The notes below the pieces were generated by a model, which worked only from the letters and a program-made list of their open reading frames with translations, was not told the DNA's origin and searched no databases. 64,000 nt of DNA, from the NCBI RefSeq assembly GCF_025628935.1, contig NZ_JAOTIS010000001.1, positions 62,001 to 126,000 of the forward strand, given 5' to 3'. The position numbers and the translations under genes are program-made. The stretch is from Macrococcus capreoli (GTDB lineage: Bacteria > Bacillota > Bacilli > Staphylococcales > Staphylococcaceae). Of this stretch, positions 18,325 to 26,164 are shown piece by piece (position 1 is the stretch's first letter; each line of letters starts with the position of its first letter).

Positions 18325-19167
18325 ATGAAAAAGTTATTGGTATTATTCTTAAGTTTAGTATTTGTATTAGCAGCGTGTGGCGGGAATAAGAAAGATGATA
18401 AGACAGTAAAGATTGGCGTAACAGGCGTTGACTCTAAAGTGTGGGAAGTTGTTAAGAAAGAAGCGGCGAAAGATGGAATTAAGATTGAATTTGTAGAATT
18501 CCAGGATTACACAGCGCCAAACAATGCGTTAGCTGAAGGTGAAATTGATTTAAATGCATTCCAGCACTTTGCGTTCCTTGACCAATTTAAGAAAGACCAT
18601 AAATTAAAGTTATCAGTAGTTGGTACGACAGTATTCGCGCCACTTGGGGCATATTCTAAAAAGATTAAAGATATTAAAGATGTGAAGAAAGGCGATACGA
18701 TCGCAATTCCAGATGATGTGACGAATCAGGCACGTGCATTAAAGTTGTTACAACAAGCAGGATTAATTAAGTTATCGAGTGATTTCGGATTATTCGGTGG
18801 TCCAAATAAAATTACGGAAAATAAATTAGATTTAAAGATCAAGCCGATTGATGCACAACAAACACCACGTGTGTTAGAAGATGTTGCAGTTTCAGTTATT
18901 AATAATGGTGTGGCAGCACGTGCAGGTTTAATTCCTAAGAAAGATCCAATCTTCTTAGAGGATTCAAACAATAAAGATGTGGCACCTTATATTAACGTCA
19001 TTGCTTCAAAGACAGAAGACAAAGATAACAAAACGTATAAGAAAATTGTTGAATTATATCATTCAGACTTAGCGAAAGATGCGTTAAAAGAAGATACGAA
19101 AGACGGAGAGATTGCGAAGAACTTATCTCCAGATGAAATTAAGAAGATTGAAGAGGGTTTGAAATAA
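18325..19167 (+). CDS. metQ: Methionine-binding lipoprotein MetQ (NlpA family)
   Basis: A 280-residue substrate-binding lipoprotein. The signal peptide ends in the lipobox LAAC with Cys19, which would be lipidated. The NlpA-family body shows 'DLNAFQHFAFLDQF', 'YSKKIKDIKDVKKGDTIAIP' and 'DAQQTPRVLEDVAVSVINN'. It captures methionine outside the membrane and delivers it to MetI. AAGGAG lies nine bases before the ATG, 15 bases after metI. The gene ends the operon before a structured terminator region. Confidence 0.95.
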   Translation: MKKLLVLFLSLVFVLAACGGNKKDDKTVKIGVTGVDSKVWEVVKKEAAKDGIKIEFVEFQDYTAPNNALAEGEIDLNAFQHFAFLDQFKKDHKLKLSVVGTTVFAPLGAYSKKIKDIKDVKKGDTIAIPDDVTNQARALKLLQQAGLIKLSSDFGLFGGPNKITENKLDLKIKPIDAQQTPRVLEDVAVSVINNGVAARAGLIPKKDPIFLEDSNNKDVAPYINVIASKTEDKDNKTYKKIVELYHSDLAKDALKEDTKDGEIAKNLSPDEIKKIEEGLK

Positions 19168-19242
19168 GGGGTATGTTATTAAGGAAATGATGTTCATCTG
19201 GTGAGACTCCAGGTGAACAACCCCCTTTTTACTCCATACCCC
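19166..19242 (+). terminator. Structured terminator region after metQ
   Basis: Two overlapping pairings are possible. AAGGGG (19166-19171) can pair with CCCCTT (19222-19227), enclosing hairpin GTTCATCTGG/CCAGGTGAAC (19192-19218) and followed by a T-run, which would terminate. GGGGTATG (19168-19175) can instead pair with CATACCCC (19235-19242), which would disrupt it. The overlap may be chance. Confidence 0.6.
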
Positions 19243-19253
19243 AACCCATAACG

Positions 19254-19286
19254 AAACACCTTGTCCACAATGGATAAGGTGTTTTG
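19254..19286. terminator. Hairpin, probable bidirectional terminator
   Basis: AAACACCTT (19254-19262) and AAGGTGTTT (19276-19284) pair; inner TCCA/TGGA extends the stem. It lies between metQ and the convergent glucosaminidase gene. Confidence 0.6.
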
Positions 19287-19312
19287 TTGTGTTTGATATA
19301 TGAGATAATGGT

Positions 19313-19402
19313 CATTGCCGGTAAATCAAAAATACCGGCAAACATTTCGAAAATCTCTGCTATTTGAGCAATTCATTGCCGGTAAATCAAAAATACCGGC
19401 AA
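19313..19402. repeat. Pair of identical 29-bp palindromic repeats
   Basis: Two identical 29-bp copies (19313-19341 and 19374-19402) lie 61 bp apart start to start, separated by a 32-bp non-repeated stretch. Each copy contains TTGCCGGTA, an AT-rich loop, and TACCGGCAA, a perfect 9-bp stem. No cas gene is present in the window and only two copies exist, so a REP-like element or paired hairpins is more likely than CRISPR. Confidence 0.85.
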
Positions 19403-19430
19403 TCAAATCAGCAAACCAAACGATCTAAAT

Positions 19431-20750
19431 TTACTTAGCATAATGAATAAAGTTGAATTTACCACCAGATATACCTAACTTTTGGTAATATGCATACATA
19501 TAATTTGCATTGGCACTTGCCCATAATATATCCGTTGCATATTGACTGTTGCCTGGAGACATTGGATTCCAGCGCATCGTATATAATGTGTTTTGAGTAT
19601 CGGATACAAAGCCTTTTGAAATATACTCAGCACCACCGATGATTGCTTTCTCAGGTGTGTCCCACCCGACATTCGCAGCAAATTGTGCACCGTATTTCAC
19701 AGCATCTTTATCGTAAGCACCAACACCGTACATATTGTAGAAATGTTGATGTGTATCTTCGCCTTTTATTTTAACCCCTTTAGCTAACGTACTTGTACCT
19801 TCAGCAGTTTCTAAAAACGCATGGCTGATTAAATAAATCTCATTGATATTATATTTTTCACTTGCTTGTTTAAATGCTTCACCTTGTCCAGCTAATATAC
19901 CTTTCCCTTCAAGCAGTGTATTCAATTGTTCGACAGTTAAATGTTGTGAGGCATTTAACACTAAAAACTGATACTTCTGCACGGGATCCATCATTGCATC
20001 TTCAGGATTCATTGCTTCCAGCACATCTTTACGATGCGCATCTTTCCACTTTAATCCGTTTGAATATTGCGGCTTCGGAATAAGCGACAATTGAATTTTT
20101 AATGCTTCTTGTAAAGTGACAGGTACTTCAATGTGTTGAATCCCATTTCCAGTCGGGCGTGGCTGTTGGTGTATGTTGATTTCAGGTTGTTGCTTACGAC
20201 TGTCCTGTACATTTGATTGTTGTTCTTTACGGCCAACATCATTTGTAATATTGAGCCAGCCTTTATTACCATTTGATAGTGTCCCTAATATATAAGTCTG
20301 ATCACCAACACGAAGCGTCTTCTCAACTTGAATAACTTCATTTTTTCTAATTCTATCGATTACTTGTCGAGCGCTGCCTTCAGGAATTTCATATAATTTC
20401 GCTGAAGATGACTTTACTGTATACGTGTTGTCGTGTGATGAAACAGATTTCACTTGCTCAATTTGTAAATCGCTTGCTTTCACATAGCCAATAGCATGCT
20501 GAATATCATCCGATGTTTGCACACGGTAATATTTCTCACCATTGATTGTATGCATGTCATTAACATATAGCGTATATTGTGCGAACGAACCTGCTACTTT
20601 TTTTGTCATTGCGGATTTGTTCGTAATGATTACGACATTCTCGTTTTTTATTTTACCGATCTTTAGTTGTTCGGCTTTTGCATTATGTGAAAATAATAGC
20701 AATGATGCCGCTGCAACTGTGCCGACCGTAATAGATTGTAATAATCTCAT
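19431..20750 (-). CDS. Secreted N-acetylglucosaminidase (GH73) with N-terminal GW/SH3-like modules
   Basis: A 439-residue exported autolysin-type enzyme. A signal peptide ends near 'HNAKA' (residues 22-26). Two GW/SH3-like repeats occupy about 30-180 (for example 'GYVKASDLQIEQV' and 'KGWLNITNDVG'); such modules bind lipoteichoic acid. A Gln-rich linker follows, then the glucosaminidase domain from about 215 with 'YLISHAFLETAEGTS', whose Glu is the expected catalytic acid, and 'YNMYGVGAYD'. It resembles the C-terminal half of staphylococcal Atl and the SagA-type glucosaminidases. It should cleave peptidoglycan glycan strands. Confidence 0.9.
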   Translation of the reverse strand: MRLLQSITVGTVAAASLLLFSHNAKAEQLKIGKIKNENVVIITNKSAMTKKVAGSFAQYTLYVNDMHTINGEKYYRVQTSDDIQHAIGYVKASDLQIEQVKSVSSHDNTYTVKSSSAKLYEIPEGSARQVIDRIRKNEVIQVEKTLRVGDQTYILGTLSNGNKGWLNITNDVGRKEQQSNVQDSRKQQPEINIHQQPRPTGNGIQHIEVPVTLQEALKIQLSLIPKPQYSNGLKWKDAHRKDVLEAMNPEDAMMDPVQKYQFLVLNASQHLTVEQLNTLLEGKGILAGQGEAFKQASEKYNINEIYLISHAFLETAEGTSTLAKGVKIKGEDTHQHFYNMYGVGAYDKDAVKYGAQFAANVGWDTPEKAIIGGAEYISKGFVSDTQNTLYTMRWNPMSPGNSQYATDILWASANANYMYAYYQKLGISGGKFNFIHYAK

Positions 20751-20819
20751 GCATAACCTCCATGTTTCGTTTTTACTATTATACTTGAAATTTTACGTTA
20801 GTGAAATAAAACACTTCGA

Positions 20820-21374
20820 TTATCGATTGATTTTAAGGATATTATTATAAATAATTTTGCTGATGATAGTTGGATCTTCCGGGCAATCGTTCTGTAACCA
20901 GAAGAATAATACCCCGAACTGACCGCCGACAGTATAACTGACAAAGTAATCCGGATAGTTGAGCGTTACCGTGCTATTTAATACAGCCAGAAAATTTTTG
21001 CGCCAGCTACCCATTAATTTTTGCGTAAAGTTTTGTGCAGGATGCATCGTAATTAATATTTTGAAAAACTGTTTATGTTCATATATATATTGAAACGTTT
21101 GATTTAAATATTTTTCTACAGAAGGGCGTTTATCAGTTTCAGAATTTAAGTTTTGCAAATTATCATTCATGATTTGTTCGATATTTGAAATATGTAAATC
21201 AATCATACCATCTAATAAGGCATATTTATCTTCGAAGTAGGCATAGAAAGTAGAGCGATTAATTTGACTTTGTTCACAAATCATTTTGATTGTAATTTCT
21301 CGAAAGCGAAATTCTTCCATGAGTTGTAGAAATGATTGTTCTATAAGTTCTTTTTTATCTAATTTGTATGGCAT
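20820..21374 (-). CDS. TetR family transcriptional regulator
   Basis: A 184-residue regulator whose N-terminal HTH reads 'REITIKMICEQSQINRSTFYAYFEDKYALLDGM' (about residues 22-54). The C-terminal domain resembles the TetR_C_33-like fold ('EKYLNQTFQYIYEHKQFFKIL'). The frame extends 23 codons upstream, but ATG at 21374 has AAGAGTGAC in place and starts MPYKLDKKE. It is divergent from the EmrA/EmrB-like pair and probably represses it. Confidence 0.85.
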   Translation of the reverse strand: MPYKLDKKELIEQSFLQLMEEFRFREITIKMICEQSQINRSTFYAYFEDKYALLDGMIDLHISNIEQIMNDNLQNLNSETDKRPSVEKYLNQTFQYIYEHKQFFKILITMHPAQNFTQKLMGSWRKNFLAVLNSTVTLNYPDYFVSYTVGGQFGVLFFWLQNDCPEDPTIISKIIYNNILKINR

Positions 21375-21436
21375 ATTGTCACTCTTTCTAAAAAATAAAA
21401 TTGTTAGCGTTACCAATACTTTATTGTAATCAAAAT

Positions 21437-21489
21437 CCAACATTTAGACAAATATTGTTGGTTGATTGTAAATTGAAACGCACTATAAT
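21437..21489 (+). promoter_or_regulatory. Promoter of the efflux pair with candidate TetR operator
   Basis: TTGATT (21462-21467) and TATAAT (21484-21489) are 16 bases apart. An inverted repeat CCAACA...TGTTGG (21437-21461, 13-base centre) touches the -35 box and could be the binding site of the divergent TetR regulator. Confidence 0.5.
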
Positions 21490-21526
21490 AATGGTTATGT
21501 GAAAAAAATTATAGGAGGAAATACAC

Positions 21527-22177
21527 ATGAAAAAACTTGTTTTAATCAACATTTTAACTTTAATTATTTTAGTTGTTGGAGGCTTTACTGCATTTCATTT
21601 TTATAATGAAGCAACAAACTATGTAAAAACAGACAATGCGAAAATTGATGGTACACAAATCGTAATCGCAAGTCCAACTGCTGGTAAATTAACTGCATTA
21701 GATAAAAACGTAGGCGACAAAATTTCTAAAGACGACAAAATTGGAACTGTTATGGGTATGGGCCAAGACGGCAAACCTGAAAAAATTGAAATTACAATGC
21801 CACAAGACGGAACAATCGTAAAAACACAAGCAACTGAAAATGGTTTTGTTGGTGCGGGGACACCAATCGCTTACGCATATGATTTAAATAAATTATTTGT
21901 AACTGCAAATATTAAGGAAACACAAATCGACGGTATTAAAGTTGGTCAAGATGTAGATGTTTATGTAGATGGTTATAAAGATACTGATCTTTCAGGTAAA
22001 GTGAAAGAAATCGGTTTAGCAACAGCTTCAAGCTTCTCAATGTTACCTTCTTCAAATGGTAATGCGAACTACACGAAAGTGACGCAAGTTGTACCAGTAA
22101 AAATTGAATTAGATAAAGGTAAATCATTAGACATTATTCCAGGAATGAATGTAACTGTACGCATTCATAAAAACTAA
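21527..22177 (+). CDS. HlyD/EmrA-type membrane fusion subunit of a multidrug efflux pump
   Basis: A 216-residue protein with one N-terminal transmembrane helix (about 5-26), then a short biotinyl-lipoyl-like hairpin and beta-barrel. The 'VKTDNAKIDGTQIVIASPTAGKL' region is typical of EmrA, and 'ANIKETQIDGIKVGQDVDVYVDG' of the beta-barrel domain. It lacks the long coiled coil of Gram-negative EmrA, as expected in Firmicutes. It should work with the MFS protein encoded 13 bases downstream. AGGAGG precedes the ATG. Confidence 0.85.
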   Translation: MKKLVLINILTLIILVVGGFTAFHFYNEATNYVKTDNAKIDGTQIVIASPTAGKLTALDKNVGDKISKDDKIGTVMGMGQDGKPEKIEITMPQDGTIVKTQATENGFVGAGTPIAYAYDLNKLFVTANIKETQIDGIKVGQDVDVYVDGYKDTDLSGKVKEIGLATASSFSMLPSSNGNANYTKVTQVVPVKIELDKGKSLDIIPGMNVTVRIHKN

Positions 22178-22189
22178 GGAGGTTTTTGT

Positions 22190-23986
22190 ATGACCTCAAG
22201 TATTATATTATATGTGATTTTTAGCTTATGCATCTTCTTTCTGATCAATCGCTTTATGTTAAAAGCGAATCGTAAGAAGCAACAAGCAACTACTACACAA
22301 CCAATAACTGAAACGACTGCAACACAAGCTACACCAATAGCAACTGCACCAGAAACTAAAGTAGAAACACCAAATGAAACAACAACAGAAACAACAACAG
22401 AAACAACATATACTGCAAAAGAAATCGACGTAAACAAACCTGTCCATGAACAAGTAAAGCCACAAGGAGCACTTGTTCAATATGGTAAAGGGATTACGTT
22501 AGCTAAAGTTATTACGGCTCTGATGATTGGGATGTTCGTGGCGATATTAAATCAAACATTAATTAACGTAGCACTGCCAGTATTAATTAATGATTTCAGT
22601 ATATCTACATCGACTGCACAATGGTTAACGACAGGGTTCATGTTAGTCAACGGTATATTAGTGCCGATTAGTGCATATATGATTCAACGATTTACATATC
22701 GTCAGTTATTCTTAACGGCGATGATATTCTTTACAATCGGATCGGTGATTTGTGCGATTTCATTTAACTTCCCGTTAATGATGTTAGGTCGTATTATTCA
22801 GGCGGTCGGTGCAGGGATACTAATGCCATTAGGAACAAACGTATTTATGACATTATTCCCACCAGATAAACGTGGTGCTGCCATGGGTATGATGGGGATT
22901 GCGATGATCTTAGCACCAGCGATTGGTCCAACATTAACAGGTTGGGTGATTCAGAACTATCATTGGAATGTAATGTTCTATGGTATGAGTATCATAGGTG
23001 CCATTTCATTAATCATCGGATTCTTCTGGTTTAAGATTTATCAGCCGACGAAAGCTGTTAAATTAGATATACCTGGGGTGATATTTAGTACATTAGGATT
23101 TGGTAGTTTATTATATGGATTCTCAGAAGCGGGGAATAAAGGATGGGGCTCAGGCATTGTTGTTTCAACGATGATTATTGGTATCATCTTTATTCTATTA
23201 TTTATTTACCGTGAGATGTCGATGAAAGTACCGATGATGGATTTACGTGTATTGAAATATACAGGCTTCTCATTTACTTTACTGATTAATATTATTGTTA
23301 CGATGAGTTTATTCGGTGGGATGTTATTATTACCTGTATATTTACAATCGATTCGTGGATTCTCACCACTTGATTCAGGATTGTTATTATTACCAGGTTC
23401 ATTATTAATGGGTCTGATGGGGCCAATATCAGGTAAATTACTTGATAAAATTGGGATTAAACCGATTGCGATTTTTGGTTTAGCCATCATGACATTTGCA
23501 ACTTGGGAATTAACGAAGTTAAGTATGGATACAAGTTATGGTCATATTTTAAGTATTTATATTTTACGTTCATTCGGTATGAGTTTTATCATGATGCCAA
23601 TTATGACAGCAGGTATGAATGCTTTACCGTTACGTATGATTCCACATGGAAATGCGATTAGTAATACAATCCGTCAATTAGCTGGATCAATTGGTACAGC
23701 AATATTAGTAACGGTCATGACGCAACAAACAACTGCGCATTTAGGCGATATTACGAATCAACTGGATAAGACCAATCCAGCATTAATGAATTCTATGACG
23801 CAAATTGGTCAACAAGTTGGTAATAGTAATTTAGGCACACAAGTTGTCATGGGACAAATTCAAAGAATGGCAACGATTAATGGTATTAACGATGCATTCT
23901 GGGTTGCGACTGCACTAAGTATGTTAGCATTCATCCTTGCATTCTTCTTAAAAGGAAAAGACCATTATAAAACAGATGAAGTATAA
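22190..23986 (+). CDS. DHA2-family MFS efflux permease (EmrB/QacA type) with extra N-terminal helix and Thr-rich linker
   Basis: A 598-residue drug:H+ antiporter with 14 core helices. The core begins near residue 100 with 'GMFVAILNQTLINVALPVL', and motif C-type 'GIAMILAPAIGPTLTGW' lies near 240. Unusually, about 95 residues precede the core: one extra hydrophobic helix (about 3-20), a basic patch, then a Thr/Glu/Pro-rich stretch with repeated TETTTETT. The extra segment could tether the permease to the HlyD partner. TetR control is inferred from the divergent gene. AAGGAGG lies upstream of the ATG, and a terminator follows. Confidence 0.87.
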   Translation: MTSSIILYVIFSLCIFFLINRFMLKANRKKQQATTTQPITETTATQATPIATAPETKVETPNETTTETTTETTYTAKEIDVNKPVHEQVKPQGALVQYGKGITLAKVITALMIGMFVAILNQTLINVALPVLINDFSISTSTAQWLTTGFMLVNGILVPISAYMIQRFTYRQLFLTAMIFFTIGSVICAISFNFPLMMLGRIIQAVGAGILMPLGTNVFMTLFPPDKRGAAMGMMGIAMILAPAIGPTLTGWVIQNYHWNVMFYGMSIIGAISLIIGFFWFKIYQPTKAVKLDIPGVIFSTLGFGSLLYGFSEAGNKGWGSGIVVSTMIIGIIFILLFIYREMSMKVPMMDLRVLKYTGFSFTLLINIIVTMSLFGGMLLLPVYLQSIRGFSPLDSGLLLLPGSLLMGLMGPISGKLLDKIGIKPIAIFGLAIMTFATWELTKLSMDTSYGHILSIYILRSFGMSFIMMPIMTAGMNALPLRMIPHGNAISNTIRQLAGSIGTAILVTVMTQQTTAHLGDITNQLDKTNPALMNSMTQIGQQVGNSNLGTQVVMGQIQRMATINGINDAFWVATALSMLAFILAFFLKGKDHYKTDEV

Positions 23987-24001
23987 TTAAATGAAATTTA
24001 T

Positions 24002-24042
24002 AAACAAGGGGATAAAATCGTTTATCATCCTTGTTTATTTTT
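24002..24042 (+). terminator. Intrinsic terminator after the efflux pair
   Basis: AAACAAGGGGATAAA pairs with TTTATCATCCTTGTTT (one mismatch) around ATCG, then a T-rich run. Confidence 0.75.
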
Positions 24043-24070
24043 ATATAATGGGTTGTAAGGAGTGGGTTGT

Positions 24071-24601
24071 ATGAAAACCAAATATATTGATAAACGTAGC
24101 TGGCGCCGATTAATCCGAAAAGAGTATCGTGAAATTCCTGTAAAAGATGAACAGTTTGAAGGAATTATTGGCGAGATTATAATGGAGAAAGTGAAATCTC
24201 CACTAGTGGTTAATATCATAGGTGAAGATATCGTTGTAGCAGATGACGGTTATCGCTGGTTGCAAATATTGCCGAAAGATAAACATTATAGCATTACAGT
24301 GATGTATAATCGTGAACAGCAACCTATTCAGTATTATATAGATATTAATGAAGAGAATTTTACGGAGCTCGGTGAAGCTAGAACGCATGATTTATATTTA
24401 GATGTGCTCGTATTACCGGATGGTCGATATGAACTCGTGGATGAGCAGGATGCAAAACGTGCGTTAAGTAAGAAAGAGATTACGAAAGCGCAATATGACT
24501 TTGCTTATGCAACAGCACATAAAGTAATGGATTGTGTAAAGACTAATTTCGGCGATTTACAGAAGCTTGCTGAATATTGTAAAGATAAAATAGAACAATA
24601 A
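24071..24601 (+). CDS. DUF402 domain protein
   Basis: A 176-residue cytoplasmic protein. The central region 'IQYYIDINEEN..' followed by 'DLYLDVLVLPDGRYELVDEQD' is the DUF402 (FomD-like / Ntdp-like) core, where acidic residues bind metal and act on nucleotide di- or triphosphates in characterised members. The N-terminus is basic and differs from the standard nucleoside tri-/diphosphatase of staphylococci, so this is a divergent paralog and its substrate is unknown. ATG 24071 has AAGGAG upstream; the frame begins at a GTG nine bases earlier. Confidence 0.78.
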   Translation: MKTKYIDKRSWRRLIRKEYREIPVKDEQFEGIIGEIIMEKVKSPLVVNIIGEDIVVADDGYRWLQILPKDKHYSITVMYNREQQPIQYYIDINEENFTELGEARTHDLYLDVLVLPDGRYELVDEQDAKRALSKKEITKAQYDFAYATAHKVMDCVKTNFGDLQKLAEYCKDKIEQ

Positions 24602-24602
24602 A

Positions 24603-24641
24603 AAGTGCCTATCTGAATATCAGATAAGCACATTTTTTTTT
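24603..24641 (+). terminator. Intrinsic terminator after the DUF402 gene
   Basis: Arms TGCCTATCTGA and TCAGATAAGCA form a long stem with a small mismatch, followed by a run of nine T. Confidence 0.85.
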
Positions 24642-24676
24642 AGCTGGCAATAAAGTCGCCACCGTTGATATGGATT

Positions 24677-24737
24677 ACATAGCACCAGGTTAATCGTATT
24701 CACATGTCCAATAACGACAAGTTAATGGACATGTGGC
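24677..24737 (+). repeat. 61-bp direct repeat, left copy, upstream of T-box-trpS
   Basis: This 61-bp stretch recurs at 26066-26126 with five substitutions. Its core is a hairpin: CACATGTCCA pairs with TGGACATGTG, then after one A-A mismatch TAAC pairs with GTTA. The two copies enclose exactly the T-box leader and trpS. Confidence 0.9.
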
Positions 24738-24780
24738 GTTCATCCTAAATATAAAATTCGTATTATATGTTGTAATTTCT

Positions 24781-25030
24781 TTGTTCAAAGAGTAAAATAA
24801 CTGTAAATTCATATTATTTCAATTGAGAATAGTAGCATATTAATTTATTTTAGAGAACATGTGTTAGGTGCGAACATGTATAAATTAAATGTGAATGGGC
24901 TCATTATTTGAAACTTGACTAATACATACGTCAGGCGGAAACATGACCGATACAACATGTACGTTATGATTGTAGCGATTAGGTGGTATAGCGAGAGACT
25001 CGTCCTTATTTAGGGATGGGTCTCTTTTTT
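24781..25030 (+). promoter_or_regulatory. T-box leader (probable tRNA-Trp sensing) upstream of trpS
   Basis: A promoter candidate TTGTTC (24781-24786) has TAAATT 17 bases later. AGTA (24831-24834) and GAA (24893-24895) match the loop-E elements of the specifier loop. GAA is followed directly by TGG (24896-24898), the tryptophan codon. The T-box sequence reads AGGTGGTATAGCG (near 24981), slightly off the AGGGTGGNACCGCG consensus. The terminator pairs AGAGACTCGTCC with GGATGGGTCTCT and ends in T6. Uncharged tRNA-Trp would promote readthrough into trpS. Confidence 0.85.
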
Positions 25031-25054
25031 ATTAAATTAATAGGAGTGATGGAA

Positions 25055-26053
25055 ATGAAGACAGTATTAACTGGCATTAAACCAACTGGAGAATTACATT
25101 TAGGAAATTATTTAGGCGCAATTAAACCGGCGATAGATTTATCACATGATAAGAATAATAAATATGCTTATTTTGTTGCGGATATTCATGCCCTTAATAA
25201 CGATGCCATTCGAAAAGAAGGAGCGATTAATGAATTAACAAAGAAAATAGCTGCTGCATTCTTTGCACTTGGCCTAGATACAGAACGTTGTTTATTCTAC
25301 AAACAATCAGATATTCCGCAAATTACAGAGATGAGCATGTATTTAATGAATGAAACGTCAAAAGGATTACTCAATCGTGCACATGCTTATAAAGCTAAAG
25401 TTCAAGATAATGTTGCTAATCACTTTGATCCAGATAAAGGGGTGAATATGGGGTTGTTTAATTATCCTGTATTAATGGCAGCAGATATTCTTATTATGGA
25501 TACAGACATTGTGCCTGTCGGAAAAGACCAATTACAACATATTGAAATCACACGTGATATTGCGCAAAGTATCAATAGCCAATATGGTGAAATATTTAAA
25601 CTACCCGTTGCAAGTATTGATGAGACTACGATGGTATTGCCGGGTAACGATGGACGAAAGATGAGTAAAAGTTATGGTAATACGATACCGTTATTTTCTA
25701 CTGAAAAACAGCTATATAAAAACATCATGAAAATAAAAACAGATTCAATTGCATTAGGAGAGCCAATTCCAACAGAAGGCTCAGTTGTTTATACTTTATT
25801 CAAAGCGTTTTTAGCTGAACATGATATGGTAGAAGTAAAGAAGCAGTTTGCAGCGGGGGTGGGCTACGGTAACTTGAAGAAATTATTATACGAAGTGATT
25901 AACAATGATTTAAATGATAAACGCCTGAAGTATTTTGAATTGTTAGAAGACCCAACTTATATCGATAGTATATTAGAAAAAAATAAAGAGATAGTACGAA
26001 ATCAAGCACAATCAAAATTAGATTTATTGAAAGATAAGATGTTGAATCATTAA
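25055..26053 (+). CDS. trpS: Tryptophanyl-tRNA synthetase (probable second, T-box-regulated type)
   Basis: A 332-residue class I synthetase charging tRNA with tryptophan. The HIGH-type motif appears as 'TGELHLGNYLGA' (residues 10-21), followed by 'VADIHALN', 'YPVLMAADILIMDTDIVPVGKDQLQHIEITRDIA' features and KMSKS within 'GRKMSKSYGN'. From memory this differs from the usual staphylococcal TrpRS, which begins METLFSGIQPSG and has another KMSKS context, so it may be an additional or acquired enzyme. ATG 25055 with TAGGAG upstream is chosen. It is controlled by the T-box and enclosed by 61-bp direct repeats. Confidence 0.9.
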   Translation: MKTVLTGIKPTGELHLGNYLGAIKPAIDLSHDKNNKYAYFVADIHALNNDAIRKEGAINELTKKIAAAFFALGLDTERCLFYKQSDIPQITEMSMYLMNETSKGLLNRAHAYKAKVQDNVANHFDPDKGVNMGLFNYPVLMAADILIMDTDIVPVGKDQLQHIEITRDIAQSINSQYGEIFKLPVASIDETTMVLPGNDGRKMSKSYGNTIPLFSTEKQLYKNIMKIKTDSIALGEPIPTEGSVVYTLFKAFLAEHDMVEVKKQFAAGVGYGNLKKLLYEVINNDLNDKRLKYFELLEDPTYIDSILEKNKEIVRNQAQSKLDLLKDKMLNH

Positions 26054-26065
26054 TTAGTGTGGTGT

Positions 26066-26126
26066 ACATAAAACCTGGTTAATTGTATTCACATGTCCAA
26101 TAACGATAAGTTAATGGACATGTGGC
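26066..26126 (+). repeat. 61-bp direct repeat, right copy, downstream of trpS
   Basis: Second copy of the element at 24677-24737, same orientation, equal length, five differences. The hairpin arms CACATGTCCA and TGGACATGTG are unchanged. It ends about 25 bases before the RBS of the TatD-like gene and may act as the terminator of trpS, although it lacks a T-run. Confidence 0.9.
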
Positions 26127-26164
26127 ACATCTTAACACACCAACCTCAAAAAGGAGCTATCCAA

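Noticed and set aside
19313-19402. Minimal CRISPR array of two repeats and one 32-bp spacer
   Set aside because: Only two units, each a near-perfect palindrome, no cas gene in 64 kb and no leader. Recorded as a repeat pair instead.
20542-20850. 102-codon plus-strand ORF opposite the glucosaminidase signal region
   Set aside because: Antisense to a well-supported gene start and its promoter; no ribosome-binding site.
22174-22437. Minus-strand ORF rich in Val and Ser opposite the start of the efflux permease
   Set aside because: Antisense of the Thr-rich linker; the composition explains the open frame.
24677-26126. Transposon or integron carrying trpS
   Set aside because: No transposase, recombinase or terminal inverted repeats are present. 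Only direct repeats are seen, so the unit is reported as a possible cassette insertion without naming a mobile element.
26093-26164. N-terminal extension of the TatD-like protein
   Set aside because: The 24 extra codons come from the 61-bp repeat hairpin and lack an RBS, whereas ATG 26165 has AAAGGAG at good spacing and starts with the metal-binding HIH region.
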